The notes: a model not told the origin generated them from the letters alone. DNA of 39,858 nt from a virus (IMGVR_UViG_3300042288_000504:1-39858), one strand, 5' to 3'; counted from the stretch's first letter, positions 1 to 5,904 are shown. Numbers and translations: made by a program.

Positions 1-143
1 AACCCGTAGAAGTCAACACCGAAGTCGTTGATGCATTTCTGCTTAAGCGCTTCAGTCTCCTCATCGGTCTCAGGTTCAGGTTTGCCGATCATTGCAGCAA
101 ACAATTCGATAGCTTCAAAGTCGTGAACAGTTGTTTTACGCAT
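1..143 (-). CDS. Small hypothetical protein, 3' end cut by window edge
   Basis: The reverse strand opens with ATG at 143 and stays open to the window edge (47 codons seen). The visible protein starts MRKTTVHDFEAIELFAAMIG and then becomes acidic (PEPETDEETEALKQ). No family is recognised. The start overlaps the 3' end of the upstream gene by 8 bases, the same coupling seen throughout this operon, and the upstream bases contain CGGAGAA, a plausible ribosome binding site. Confidence 0.6.
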   Translation of the reverse strand, partial: MRKTTVHDFEAIELFAAMIGKPEPETDEETEALKQKCINDFGVDFYG

Positions 144-453
144 CGAGATTCTCCGATTTGTAGGGTCCAGTGGGTTGGCCGTGTTCGTCAGTAAAACCAG
201 CTTCAAAAAGAAACTGCCTGGCAGCATCCTTATCGCCAGCTAAGGCGCGTTCCATCAGTGTTGGAGCGGTAAGCTCAACGGCCATGTCTTCTAAGGTTGA
301 ACACCGAACACCTACAAGGGTGGTGTCATCGCTGTAGCTCTCCCAAGCGTCAGCCAAAAGAGTAAGTACATTAGCGATGCCATGGCGCGTGTCCTGGCCG
401 TATTCAAACTCTTCAATCAAGCGCTGAGCGCGTTGGGTTAGGTGGTCAGTCAT
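136..453 (-). CDS. Hypothetical early phage protein (105 aa)
   Basis: Start chosen at the internal ATG 453 (MTDHLTQRAQRLIEEF) because a longer reading frame would run far into the upstream gene, while this start overlaps it by only 8 bases. The protein looks soluble and mainly helical, with an ankyrin-like stretch near residues 60-95 (APTLMERALAGDKDAARQFL). No family is assigned. It belongs to the tightly overlapped minus-strand operon. Confidence 0.6.
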   Translation of the reverse strand: MTDHLTQRAQRLIEEFEYGQDTRHGIANVLTLLADAWESYSDDTTLVGVRCSTLEDMAVELTAPTLMERALAGDKDAARQFLFEAGFTDEHGQPTGPYKSENLDA

Positions 454-697
454 TTTGAGCGGCAGCAAATAGGTTGGTAGCAATCTGATTGCGATGCTTC
501 TGTGTTTTCCAGACAAGCTCGATGTAAGCATTTATGACGGAAGCGGCAAGAAGACGGTCTTCCATGCCAAAGCAGTAATCCTTTCGTGTGTACCTGAGCG
601 CGTGCTCCAAGTCACGCAGTCGGCTACCAGGAATGGGCCATACCGTTCCATCAAAGTGAACAAACGGACTGCCTTCATGGATGGTGAAATCAGCCAT
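446..697 (-). CDS. Hypothetical early phage protein (83 aa)
   Basis: Start taken at ATG 697 (MADFTIHEGSPFVHFDG); the first part of the longer open frame lies inside the upstream gene and looks like its shadow. The N-terminal half is beta-rich, followed by a helical region (DRLLAASVINAYIELVWKTQ). No known family. It overlaps both neighbours by 8 bases, which argues for translational coupling. Confidence 0.6.
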   Translation of the reverse strand: MADFTIHEGSPFVHFDGTVWPIPGSRLRDLEHALRYTRKDYCFGMEDRLLAASVINAYIELVWKTQKHRNQIATNLFAAAQND

Positions 698-947
698 TGC
701 ACTTACCCTCCAGCTCGGCGGCGATAACGAGAAGCTGATCGCGCACCTTGCAACGATTGCGAATGGCGGCAAGTGAAAAGGATCCTTTGTCGATGTCATT
801 AGGCTCCGGCACCACTTGATCCGCAGCGGCACGGAGGGCGGCGGCGAGGCAGGCCTCCTGCCAGTTGCCCTCAAGAGGACCGAGCAACTCATGTCGCTCA
901 TCAAACGCTTGCACAATGGTGCGCGCGGCGGGGGAGAGGTCAGTCAT
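690..947 (-). CDS. Hypothetical early phage protein (85 aa)
   Basis: ATG at 947 gives MTDLSPAARTIVQAFDERHE, an alanine-rich helical protein of 85 residues. It resembles the small unannotated proteins common in cyanophage early operons ('LAAALRAAADQVVPEP'), but no biochemical role is known to me. It overlaps the upstream gene by 8 bases and the downstream gene by 8 bases. Confidence 0.65.
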   Translation of the reverse strand: MTDLSPAARTIVQAFDERHELLGPLEGNWQEACLAAALRAAADQVVPEPNDIDKGSFSLAAIRNRCKVRDQLLVIAAELEGKCNG

Positions 948-1152
948 CGAGCTGCTCCGCTTTGATGCCGTGCTTGAGAATCCACTCTGTTATCTCACCC
1001 ATCTCGTCGGTAGTAACTAGCCGCTCTACTTGAACTCGAACGAGTTGGTCGGGTTCAACAAGCAAGCGAAGTCCTATAACGGCTTTGTGCGAAATGCCGA
1101 AAGCATCAAGCAGCCCTCGTATTTCTTGGCTGTGGCCTGACATGTAAGTCAT
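940..1152 (-). CDS. Hypothetical early phage protein (70 aa)
   Basis: Two in-frame starts are possible, ATG 1152 and ATG 1143; the first gives a 4-base overlap with the upstream gene and is preferred. The protein (GLLDAFGISHKAVIGLRLLV) is amphipathic and soluble, without recognised motifs. It is part of the coupled minus-strand operon. Confidence 0.6.
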   Translation of the reverse strand: MTYMSGHSQEIRGLLDAFGISHKAVIGLRLLVEPDQLVRVQVERLVTTDEMGEITEWILKHGIKAEQLDD

Positions 1153-1484
1153 TCAGGTAGCGCCTCCAGTGCGCGGCGGATGGGTTCGGCCATTGCTATC
1201 GCTCCCTCCGTGGGAATAAGAGCAATCAAGCGGTCAAGCTCTACTTGAGCCTGTTCCTTCAAGCTCGGTGGCTTGGGGCGGCGGGATGCACGTAGGGGTA
1301 CGGTGTAGCCCCTACTGGCAAACCACTCACAGCAAGCTTCTAGCTCTTGGTCGGCGCCCCATTGGGCGGCGCGAGCGGCGATGTGTTCGTCGCTCAATGC
1401 AACTCGAACTGGTGTTCCTTCATGCCAGATTTCGGCCACCCACGCCTGCATCAGCTCAGTCGGTGGGGTAATAGGATGAGTCAT
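1149..1484 (-). CDS. Hypothetical phage protein (111 aa)
   Basis: Starts MTHPITPPTELMQAWVAEIW. A leading 'TPPxELxxxW' segment followed by an aspartate/cysteine-containing middle (DQELEACCEWFAS) is a pattern I associate with uncharacterised cyanophage and freshwater phage proteins. No enzymatic motif is visible. ATG 1484 overlaps the stop of the DUF3310 gene by four bases. Confidence 0.65.
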   Translation of the reverse strand: MTHPITPPTELMQAWVAEIWHEGTPVRVALSDEHIAARAAQWGADQELEACCEWFASRGYTVPLRASRRPKPPSLKEQAQVELDRLIALIPTEGAIAMAEPIRRALEALPE

Positions 1485-1723
1485 TTCCTGGCCTCCTGCT
1501 CAAGCCACTCGGCCGCCTCGAGCAGCAGCCGGCGCATGTACCAATCGGCTTTGCCAAGATCTTCTACGGCATTGCCCTTGTGCTCAGCACGCCATAGGTA
1601 CTTAAACACTTGGCCCTTGCAGTAAGCCTTAAAACCTTCGGTGCCAAGTGCAGCCTTAATGGCCTGGATGCATTCAATGTCGCCTTGCTTGTAATGCGGT
1701 GGGTGGTTTACTAGGTCGGTCAT
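1481..1723 (-). CDS. DUF3310-type protein, copy 1 (80 aa)
   Basis: The protein has the hallmark pattern of the DUF3310 'nucleotide kinase-like' phage family: NHPPHYKQGDIECIQAI near the start, then CKGQVFKYLWRAEHKG and a C-terminal helix with DLGKADWYMRRLLL. The family is widespread in phages; its biochemical role is not firmly established. A second, diverged copy lies at 37574-37786 in the other small-gene operon. A short hairpin separates it from the gene upstream. Confidence 0.88.
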   Translation of the reverse strand: MTDLVNHPPHYKQGDIECIQAIKAALGTEGFKAYCKGQVFKYLWRAEHKGNAVEDLGKADWYMRRLLLEAAEWLEQEARK

Positions 1724-1731
1724 TGTGGAAA

Positions 1732-1749
1732 GGTGGCCGTTAGGCCACC
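1732..1749 (-). terminator. Intercistronic hairpin
   Basis: A perfect 7-bp stem (GGTGGCC/GGCCACC) with a 4-base loop lies in the 34-base gap between the 50-residue gene and the DUF3310 start. There is no T-run after it on the reverse strand, so it may be an attenuator or RNA-stabilising hairpin rather than a strong terminator. Confidence 0.45.
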
Positions 1750-1757
1750 AGTGCGCG

Positions 1758-1910
1758 TTAGTTGTCGGTCAAGTTAGGCAGTGCTTCACTGCGCAGTAGC
1801 CATGCAGCAAATGCAACGTGGCTAGCAACAGCTTGCTTATTCACTGGTGCCATTGGGTAAGACTCTGCCCACCAGCGGCGGAATAGCGCCTCAAGATCTG
1901 CTTCGCTCAT
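1758..1910 (-). CDS. Small hypothetical protein (50 aa)
   Basis: ATG at 1910 overlaps the SSB stop as TGATG and gives MSEADLEALFRRWWAESYPM, ending in LTDN at a TAA. The sequence 'FRRWWxESY...H..FAAWLL' is a compact amphipathic helical protein like those often found next to phage SSB or RecT genes. Function unknown. Its coupling to the SSB gene suggests joint expression with the recombination cassette. Confidence 0.65.
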   Translation of the reverse strand: MSEADLEALFRRWWAESYPMAPVNKQAVASHVAFAAWLLRSEALPNLTDN

Positions 1911-2254
1911 CAGAATGCAGGCTCCTCAACTTGCGTGGCGCGAGGCAGAAACTCAAACCGCTGCACATTAAGCACATGCTTGCTGCGCTTGCCGCCGGTT
2001 TCTTTGTCGTTCCACTCTTGGCGCCGGACGTTGCCCGTCACCATGATGGAATCACCCTTCTTGCAACGATCAACAACAAGCTCTGCAGACTTGCCCCACA
2101 TTTCAATGTCAATCACATTATTGATGTAATTGCCATCCTTGTCCTTGCCCTCTTGAATGCCACCTGCAAAGTTGGCAACCATGCTGCCGCTTTCAAAAGC
2201 ACGCAGCTGAGGATCAGAAATGATGCGAACGATACCGGATGCGTAAAGGCTCAT
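1910..2254 (-). CDS. ssb: Single-stranded DNA-binding protein (114 aa)
   Basis: A short OB-fold SSB: SLYASGIVRIISDPQLR at the start, the FESGSMVANFAG strand, NVIDIEMWGKSAELVVDRCK in the middle and GDSIMVTGNVRRQEW near residue 75, all typical of the bacterial/phage SSB family. It binds ssDNA during replication and recombination. The linker is very short, but the end (ATQVEEPAF) keeps the acidic-plus-aromatic pattern by which bacterial SSB docks partner proteins. It is the last core member of recombination cassette 1. Confidence 0.9.
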   Translation of the reverse strand: MSLYASGIVRIISDPQLRAFESGSMVANFAGGIQEGKDKDGNYINNVIDIEMWGKSAELVVDRCKKGDSIMVTGNVRRQEWNDKETGGKRSKHVLNVQRFEFLPRATQVEEPAF

Positions 2255-2475
2255 GGCAGTGGTGTGATGTTATTGGCCTCTTCAAAGGCCAGGATTTGAG
2301 ATAGCGGGTACCGCACCCGTGGCGTACCGGCTGGAAAGCCGATGCGCGGGATGGTGTAGTACCTAGGGCCAATGCCGCGCGCGCGTTGGTTTTTGATGGC
2401 TGATGGCTTCAGCCCCCATCGCGTGGCCAATTGATCATTGGTCAGGTACGGCTCAGTTATCAAATGGATCCTCAA
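2251..2475 (-). CDS. Small HTH DNA-binding protein, cassette 1 (74 aa)
   Basis: Contains an AlpA/excisionase-like winged-HTH core: YLTNDQLATRWGLKPSAIKN followed by a basic segment, then RVRYPLSQILAFEEANNITP. The layout 'YLT..QLA.RWG....I.......G..Y......V.YPL..I..FE' also fits the second cassette's protein at 6227. Probably a regulator or accessory DNA-binding factor. It overlaps the SSB start by 4 bases and the Bet 3' end by 23 bases. Confidence 0.75.
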   Translation of the reverse strand: MRIHLITEPYLTNDQLATRWGLKPSAIKNQRARGIGPRYYTIPRIGFPAGTPRVRYPLSQILAFEEANNITPLP

Positions 2476-3196
2476 TAGCGGGCTCTAGCTCAGCCTCCTT
2501 GGCCAGTGCTAGTTCTATGAGCTGCTGGTTCTGCTCATCGTTTAGATCAGGCTTGCGCTTGTCCATGCGTGCAACAACCTCTTGCAGCTTGTCCATCGTG
2601 TCGGCTTTGGCAATAGCAGCCTTGCCGGCTTGGAACAGCTTGGCATCGCCTGCAGGCGATGCGGCAACCGTGACTGGTTGCACTTCGGCCTGTTCCATCT
2701 CGTCGGTGCTGTAGACACCTGAGAGGTCAGCAGGAAATGCCTTGCGCAACGCAAGCGCCTCGCTGCACTTAGCGATCATTGCGGCGGGCATCTTGGACCA
2801 CAGGCCCTGTCCGGCGTTGTAGTCGGCAAACCGCGCCACACCGACAAACGGATGGCTGGCACCCTTGCGGTGAATGATCGTCTTGGCCGCGGCAGGTGGC
2901 TTGCTGCCAAGCCACACGTCAGCCCATTGGCCATCTTCGCCACACCAGTACGTCTCTGAGCCGTCGAGCTGGCCGGTACGTTCGGCGATGCTGCGGAGGC
3001 CGTCGATGCCGGCCTGGATGGTCATGCGCCCACTGCGTCGGATGGCGTAGATCTGCTTTGAAAACGGATCCAAACCTGTCCGCTGGCAGGCATAGGCGAA
3101 CAGGCGCAGCTCGTCAACGCTGCAGCCTGGCGCGATTGTGGTGCTGATCAGTTGCGTCTGCTCTGGGGTCCAGAGCGCAAGTGAGCTAGAAGTCAT
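2453..3196 (-). CDS. bet: Bet-type single-strand annealing protein (247 aa)
   Basis: Strong match by eye to the lambda Red-beta/Bet family: WTPEQTQLISTTIAPGCSVD, then ELRLFAYACQRTGLDPFSKQ, IYAIRRSGRMTIQAGIDGLR and ARFADYNAGQGLWSKMP. Bet proteins anneal complementary single strands in phage recombination, working with a 5'-3' exonuclease, here encoded just upstream (3186-3974). Length is close to the usual ~260 residues. The C-terminus is acidic and ends IEDPFDN. The start overlaps the nuclease stop by 11 bases. Confidence 0.92.
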   Translation of the reverse strand: MTSSSLALWTPEQTQLISTTIAPGCSVDELRLFAYACQRTGLDPFSKQIYAIRRSGRMTIQAGIDGLRSIAERTGQLDGSETYWCGEDGQWADVWLGSKPPAAAKTIIHRKGASHPFVGVARFADYNAGQGLWSKMPAAMIAKCSEALALRKAFPADLSGVYSTDEMEQAEVQPVTVAASPAGDAKLFQAGKAAIAKADTMDKLQEVVARMDKRKPDLNDEQNQQLIELALAKEAELEPAIEDPFDN

Positions 3197-3974
3197 CAGA
3201 TGTCATGGTTGGGGTAGTGCCAAGTGCCCAGCTGGGCAAGCTCAGCGTTTCGCAGATGGTGCTATAGCCAGGCCACTCATCAATGGCACGGCAGTCGGCA
3301 ATGGTCTGCAGGTTCTGGCGCCGTAGCGCTTCACCTGCCTTCATCGCCTCCGCATCCAGCTCGTAGACGGCGACACAGAACGGATAGGTCTTCTCCACTG
3401 CGATGAAGAGAAACCGATCTGCGGGAACACCGGCCAAGTAGTGGTCGGCTTGGACATGGTAGCGGAAGGATGCGACAGATCGCGCAAAGGCTGCCGGGCT
3501 GGCATCCGTGGTGGTCTTGAGGTCAACCACTGTCGAGCCATCAAACCAGTCCGGGCGGCACTTGCAGCGCAAGCCGGATTGCGCATCATCAAACCAAAAG
3601 GATTGCTCGGCCTTGCCATGGGACAGCAGTGCCGCGGCGTAAGGGTGCTGACGCACCGCAGACGCCATAGCCATGGCCTGCTCCATGTCGGATGCAGTCA
3701 CGGCCTCGATGCCGGATGCTTCCATCTCGGCAGCCATCTCCTTGCCAGCTTTGGTATTACGCGGCAGGCAGACGGCATAGCGCTTGGCTAGCTCGTCTGG
3801 CTCGAGTACAGCGCAATGCACCAAGCTGCCTAGCTTCATCGCTGCGGTCTGCACCGACGGCGGCCGCTGCGGGTTGAGATACCGAGCCCAGTAGTGATAG
3901 GGGCTGGCGGCAACGGCGTGCAGGTGGCTAGCGCTAACGGCTGGATCAGCGTGGTATTCAGCGTTGCTGGTCAT
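3186..3974 (-). CDS. PD-(D/E)XK exonuclease (DUF3799/RecE-like), cassette 1 (262 aa)
   Basis: Start placed at ATG 3974 (MTSNAEYHADPAVSASHLH), matching the start of the paralogue at 7073-7909. The family signature is SASHL..., GSLVHCAVLEP near residue 50, and the nuclease core KCRPDWFDGSTVVDLKTT with the D..(D)xK catalytic arrangement, followed by YHVQADHYL. These are the phage exonuclease VIII-like partners of annealing proteins that resect dsDNA ends. It ends TMTSDDF, an acidic-aromatic tail. It precedes and overlaps bet. Confidence 0.87.
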   Translation of the reverse strand: MTSNAEYHADPAVSASHLHAVAASPYHYWARYLNPQRPPSVQTAAMKLGSLVHCAVLEPDELAKRYAVCLPRNTKAGKEMAAEMEASGIEAVTASDMEQAMAMASAVRQHPYAAALLSHGKAEQSFWFDDAQSGLRCKCRPDWFDGSTVVDLKTTTDASPAAFARSVASFRYHVQADHYLAGVPADRFLFIAVEKTYPFCVAVYELDAEAMKAGEALRRQNLQTIADCRAIDEWPGYSTICETLSLPSWALGTTPTMTSDDF

Positions 3975-4162
3975 GCTGCTCTCAGCTGGCGGTGCAGGTG
4001 CGTTTGCGGGCCGTAGCACTGCTGCAGTTCTGGGAATGCAAGCAGCACACGCTGTTTGTTTTCAGGATCGGCGTGCAGTGTCGCCTCAGCCAAGCGGCGG
4101 TAGAAACCGCCGCTGTGGTGGATAGCCGTCTGCAGCGTCCAGTAGGTGTCGTTGGTGGTCAT
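3971..4162 (-). CDS. Hypothetical protein (63 aa)
   Basis: ATG 4162 (MTTNDTYWTLQTAIHHSGGF) overlaps the upstream stop as ATGA and the downstream nuclease start by four bases. The predicted product is helical with a central segment FYRRLAEATLHADPENKQRV. No family recognised; its position makes it part of the cassette 1 transcript. Confidence 0.6.
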   Translation of the reverse strand: MTTNDTYWTLQTAIHHSGGFYRRLAEATLHADPENKQRVLLAFPELQQCYGPQTHLHRQLRAA

Positions 4163-4284
4163 GGCTTCAGCTGCTGCTGGCAAGCGTGGTGAGCCTGCAC
4201 CTGCTGTTTGCCGGTGTCATATGCCATGGCAGCAATGCCAAAGATGATGGCCAGCATTGCGAGTCGGTCGATGGTCTTGATCAT
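4159..4284 (-). CDS. Small membrane or secreted peptide (41 aa)
   Basis: ATG 4284 gives MIKTIDRLAMLAIIFGIAAM, a single hydrophobic segment, followed by a hydrophilic tail (YDTGKQQVQAHHACQQQL). Single-pass membrane peptide or signal-anchored tail; function unknown. It is preceded by the CACCCCAA...CGAGAA leader shared with two other small genes here. A similar 43-residue peptide (39136-39267) follows the second membrane-HTH gene. Confidence 0.6.
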   Translation of the reverse strand: MIKTIDRLAMLAIIFGIAAMAYDTGKQQVQAHHACQQQLKP

Positions 4285-4341
4285 GGTTCTCGAGTTGGGG
4301 TGATGCCGGATTGGGTGCGGCTCCGGCGGGCCGCGTGGGGG

Positions 4342-4515
4342 TCAGCTTGCTAGGCGCTTAGCGCGGGCTGCCATTGCGCCAGCCATGATATAGGTGTCGT
4401 ATTCGCGCTGATAGCGGTGGTAGTCGGCCATGCTCGGCCACCGCAGTGAAGTGCCAAATTGCTCCTTGCGAAGCTGAGCGCAGTGGAGAATGTTGTGCCA
4501 GTCAGAGGCGTTCAT
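4342..4515 (-). CDS. Hypothetical protein (57 aa)
   Basis: ATG 4515 gives MNASDWHNILHCAQLRKEQF and the frame stops at 4342. The upstream bases carry the CACCCCAAACCGA-type leader at the standard distance from the start. Soluble, helical, with several aromatic residues (YHRYQREYDTY). No family known. It sits between the membrane-HTH gene and the 41-residue peptide, and has no counterpart in the right-hand module. Confidence 0.6.
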   Translation of the reverse strand: MNASDWHNILHCAQLRKEQFGTSLRWPSMADYHRYQREYDTYIMAGAMAARAKRLAS

Positions 4516-4532
4516 GTCTTTCGGTTTGGGGT

Positions 4533-4548
4533 GGAGGCTTTCGCCTCC
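4533..4548 (-). terminator. Hairpin with GAAA tetraloop
   Basis: On the reverse strand GGAGGC-GAAA-GCCTCC forms a perfect 6-bp stem closed by a GNRA tetraloop, 18 bases before the start of the 57-residue gene. It could be a leader structure or a processing/stability element; no T-run follows. Confidence 0.4.
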
Positions 4549-4553
4549 TGTCC

Positions 4554-4575
4554 CAATATCCTACACCATGCGCCG
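4554..4575 (-). promoter_or_regulatory. Possible promoter box GGTGTAGGAT
   Basis: The reverse strand reads GGCGCATGGTGTAGGAT, similar to the GGTGTATAGT boxes at 5358 and 35980, with GCGC-rich sequence just upstream. It would place transcription start about 35-40 bases before the 57-residue gene. No good -35 hexamer is seen, so this is tentative. Confidence 0.25.
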
Positions 4576-4581
4576 CCCCGC

Positions 4582-4770
4582 TCAACCGTGGGCAGTCACA
4601 ATCCGTTGCACACGGCTGCGGCTGATGCCTAGGTGGTCAGCAATGCGGCGTTGCGTCCAGCCGTAGCTGCGCAGCCGCTTGGCGCGTTGCTCAGTGGACT
4701 CAGTGGCCCACAGGATGATGATGATCGGCAGGAGTAGCAGCGCTGCGATCAGTGCGAGTGTGGTGCTCAT
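4582..4770 (-). CDS. Membrane-anchored HTH protein, copy 1 (62 aa)
   Basis: Start at ATG 4770, because this is where a CACCCCAAACCGAGAA-type leader places it; the longer open frame upstream is duplicated non-coding DNA. Residues 1-22 (MSTTLALIAALLLLPIIIIL) form a transmembrane segment; the rest is a resolvase/sigma-like HTH: GWTQRRIADHLGISRSRVQR. A DNA-binding domain tethered to the membrane in 62 residues is unusual. A diverged paralogue at 39264-39458 keeps the same TM-then-HTH layout. Confidence 0.7.
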   Translation of the reverse strand: MSTTLALIAALLLLPIIIILWATESTEQRAKRLRSYGWTQRRIADHLGISRSRVQRIVTAHG

Positions 4771-4907
4771 GATTCTCGGTTTGGGGTGTTGCGGTGATTG
4801 GGATGCCTCTGTGATCGCAGCTCGCTGAGGTGGTAAAAGCTGGCTGTTCTCTTGTCCACAGCGGAGAATCCGGGGCGCGCTATCCGGCTTATGGCCTAAA
4901 TCATTGT

Positions 4908-4921
4908 GCCCCCGAAGGGGC
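4908..4921 (-). terminator. Hairpin with UUCG tetraloop after the 65-aa gene
   Basis: On the reverse strand GCCCC-TTCG-GGGGC is a perfect 5-bp stem with the exceptionally stable C(UUCG)G loop, starting 8 bases after the stop of the 65-residue gene. The hairpin is identical in copy B (39581-39594). The following bases are not a T-run, so a processing or stability role is as likely as termination. Confidence 0.6.
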
Positions 4922-4928
4922 GGTGCCC

Positions 4929-5126
4929 TTAGAACCATTCCTCAAGCGCGGCCTGGGCGTTGCCCAGATCGTGCTCGATTGAGTCAGCCAGCGCGATGGC
5001 TTCTTGGGCCATTGCGAGCAGCTGCTCGGTGGAGCGGCTCCACGCCTCGAAGGCCGCATCCACCTCAGCGATTAACGCTGCGGTTTCGGCCTCGCGGGCG
5101 AGGGCGTTGCGGGTGATGTCGTCCAT
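4929..5126 (-). CDS. Duplicated 65-aa helical acidic protein, copy 1
   Basis: MDDITRNALAREAETAALIA through a C-terminal LEEWF: an acidic, alanine-rich, probably all-helical/coiled-coil protein of unknown function. The copy at 39602-39799 differs at only four residues (MA/VT, A/D, A/V), all in the C-terminal third. A GGAGATCCC ribosome binding site precedes ATG 5126, and it is preceded by a long structured leader with its own promoter-like box. It is followed by a membrane-HTH gene in both copies. Confidence 0.75.
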   Translation of the reverse strand: MDDITRNALAREAETAALIAEVDAAFEAWSRSTEQLLAMAQEAIALADSIEHDLGNAQAALEEWF

Positions 5127-5357
5127 GGGATCTCCGGTTGGTGGGTGAGCCCCCGGCGGGACTCATGGGTGCCGGGTGAAGGCCACCACCGGAGCGGGAC
5201 GACGCCCGCGAGTATTCGGTTTTCAAGGATCAATGGTGTGCCGGGCCAACCGGCGATGCAGCCTTACTTAGGGCGTGTTGGGCTCGTGGTAACGCGTCGT
5301 GTACCCGGTTCCGCGGGGGAGATTGTTTAGCGAGGGATCCCCGTCCCTCGTGTCACC
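5127..5357 (-). promoter_or_regulatory. Structured ~230-nt 5' leader of the 65-aa gene (candidate cis-RNA)
   Basis: No convincing gene lies between 5127 and 5395. Reading on the reverse strand from the promoter-like box, the leader has a 7-bp hairpin CGAGGGA/TCCCTCG (5331-5350), AACCGG/CCGGTT long-range pairing, a hairpin GCGGG/CCCGC (5194-5209), and a terminal structure in which CCGGTGGTGG (about 5183-5192) can pair with CCACCAACCGG (about 5139-5149), enclosing GAGTCCC/GGGGCTC. The 3' strand of that stem overlaps the GGAG ribosome binding site, so folding could hide it. The part visible in copy B is identical. Confidence 0.45.
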
Positions 5358-5381
5358 ACTATACACCGTAGGCCGCGCACC
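5358..5381 (-). promoter_or_regulatory. Promoter-like repeat box (GGTGTATAGT), copy 1
   Basis: A 24-bp sequence with GGTGTATAGT (TATAGT fits a -10 hexamer) preceded by GGTGCGCGG recurs at 35980-36003 with only three differences, both times on the reverse strand upstream of a small minus-strand gene. Conservation suggests a phage or host-sigma promoter with an upstream GC element; no standard -35 is evident. Confidence 0.55.
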
Positions 5382-5395
5382 GTGCACCGCTGCTG

Positions 5396-5677
5396 TCACA
5401 CTTCGTTACGTCCCCAGCGGTCGCGTTCCTCCACCGCCTCCACGCGCAGCTTGGTGTGCCCGGTGCTCAGCTCCAGCGGCACTCGCAGCACCGGCTTGTG
5501 CCCGTGCGCCACGCTCCAGCCGACCGCGTAGTCCGGCACCGTCATCTCCACCGTGAACCACTTATGGCCGCACTCCGCGCACTGGCGACGGCGCACAACT
5601 TGATCGCTCAGTCGGTTGTTTGTAATCGGCACGCGCAGGGTCGTGCTTGAGCACTTCGGACAGTCCAAGGGCAACAT
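5396..5677 (-). CDS. NrdR-like zinc-ribbon protein (93 aa)
   Basis: Start taken at ATG 5677 (MLPLDCPKCSSTTLRV). Two CxxC pairs (CPKC at residues 6-9 and CAEC about 27 residues later) with VVRRRQCAECGHKWFTVE between and after them copy the N-terminal zinc ribbon of NrdR-type repressors ('RRRxC..C..RFTT.E'). The ATP-cone half of NrdR is absent, replaced by about 45 residues of unknown fold. Probably a DNA-binding regulator. It is divergent from the plus-strand gene at 5701, with only 23 bases between starts. Confidence 0.7.
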   Translation of the reverse strand: MLPLDCPKCSSTTLRVPITNNRLSDQVVRRRQCAECGHKWFTVEMTVPDYAVGWSVAHGHKPVLRVPLELSTGHTKLRVEAVEERDRWGRNEV

Positions 5678-5700
5678 GGGGGCACTGCGCCCCAAACGGA

Positions 5701-5904
5701 ATGAATTTCGGTGAATGGATGGCAGTTCAGCTGACAGCTGAGCAGCAGTTTGAAATCGAAAAACAAGCCCGCACCCTGATTGCCAGTCCAGATGCAGGCG
5801 TGATGGCCGCGGCGCTCTTGAAGCAAGCCTGCTATCAGCAGCAGCTGCTGCAGCAGGCCGTTCATGAGATCGCCCGCCTTGAGTGCGAGCTGATGGGGCG
5901 TTAG
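5701..5904 (+). CDS. Small helical phage protein on the opposite strand (67 aa)
   Basis: MNFGEWMAVQLTAEQQFEIE with a long helical region (ACYQQQLLQQAVHEIARLEC). It looks like the small coiled-coil proteins of cyanophages with 'AEQQFEIEKQAR...LLxQAVxEIARLE'. It is the only plus-strand gene inside the left minus-strand block, divergent from the zinc-ribbon gene and convergent (4-base overlap) with the SSB-like gene. ATG 5719 is an alternative start. Confidence 0.65.
   Translation: MNFGEWMAVQLTAEQQFEIEKQARTLIASPDAGVMAAALLKQACYQQQLLQQAVHEIARLECELMGR

Larger units (their letters stand above)
4812..5185. repeat. Long direct repeat, copy A
   Basis: This segment recurs at 39485-39858 (constant offset 34673). 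It covers the leader and coding sequence of the 65-residue gene, its downstream hairpin and about 100 bases of non-coding DNA up to the membrane-HTH gene. Bases 5059-5185 (start half of the gene plus leader) are identical in both copies as far as the window goes, while the 3' half of the gene has about ten substitutions. Copy B runs off the window edge. Confidence 0.93.

Noticed and set aside
4771-4938. N-terminal extension (MVLRAPPLRGH...) of the membrane-HTH genes, similar in both repeat copies
   Set aside because: DNA identity of the repeat explains the similarity, several of the substitutions would change amino acids, the segment overlaps the 65-aa gene 3' end and contains the UUCG hairpin, and a good leader places the start at 4770.
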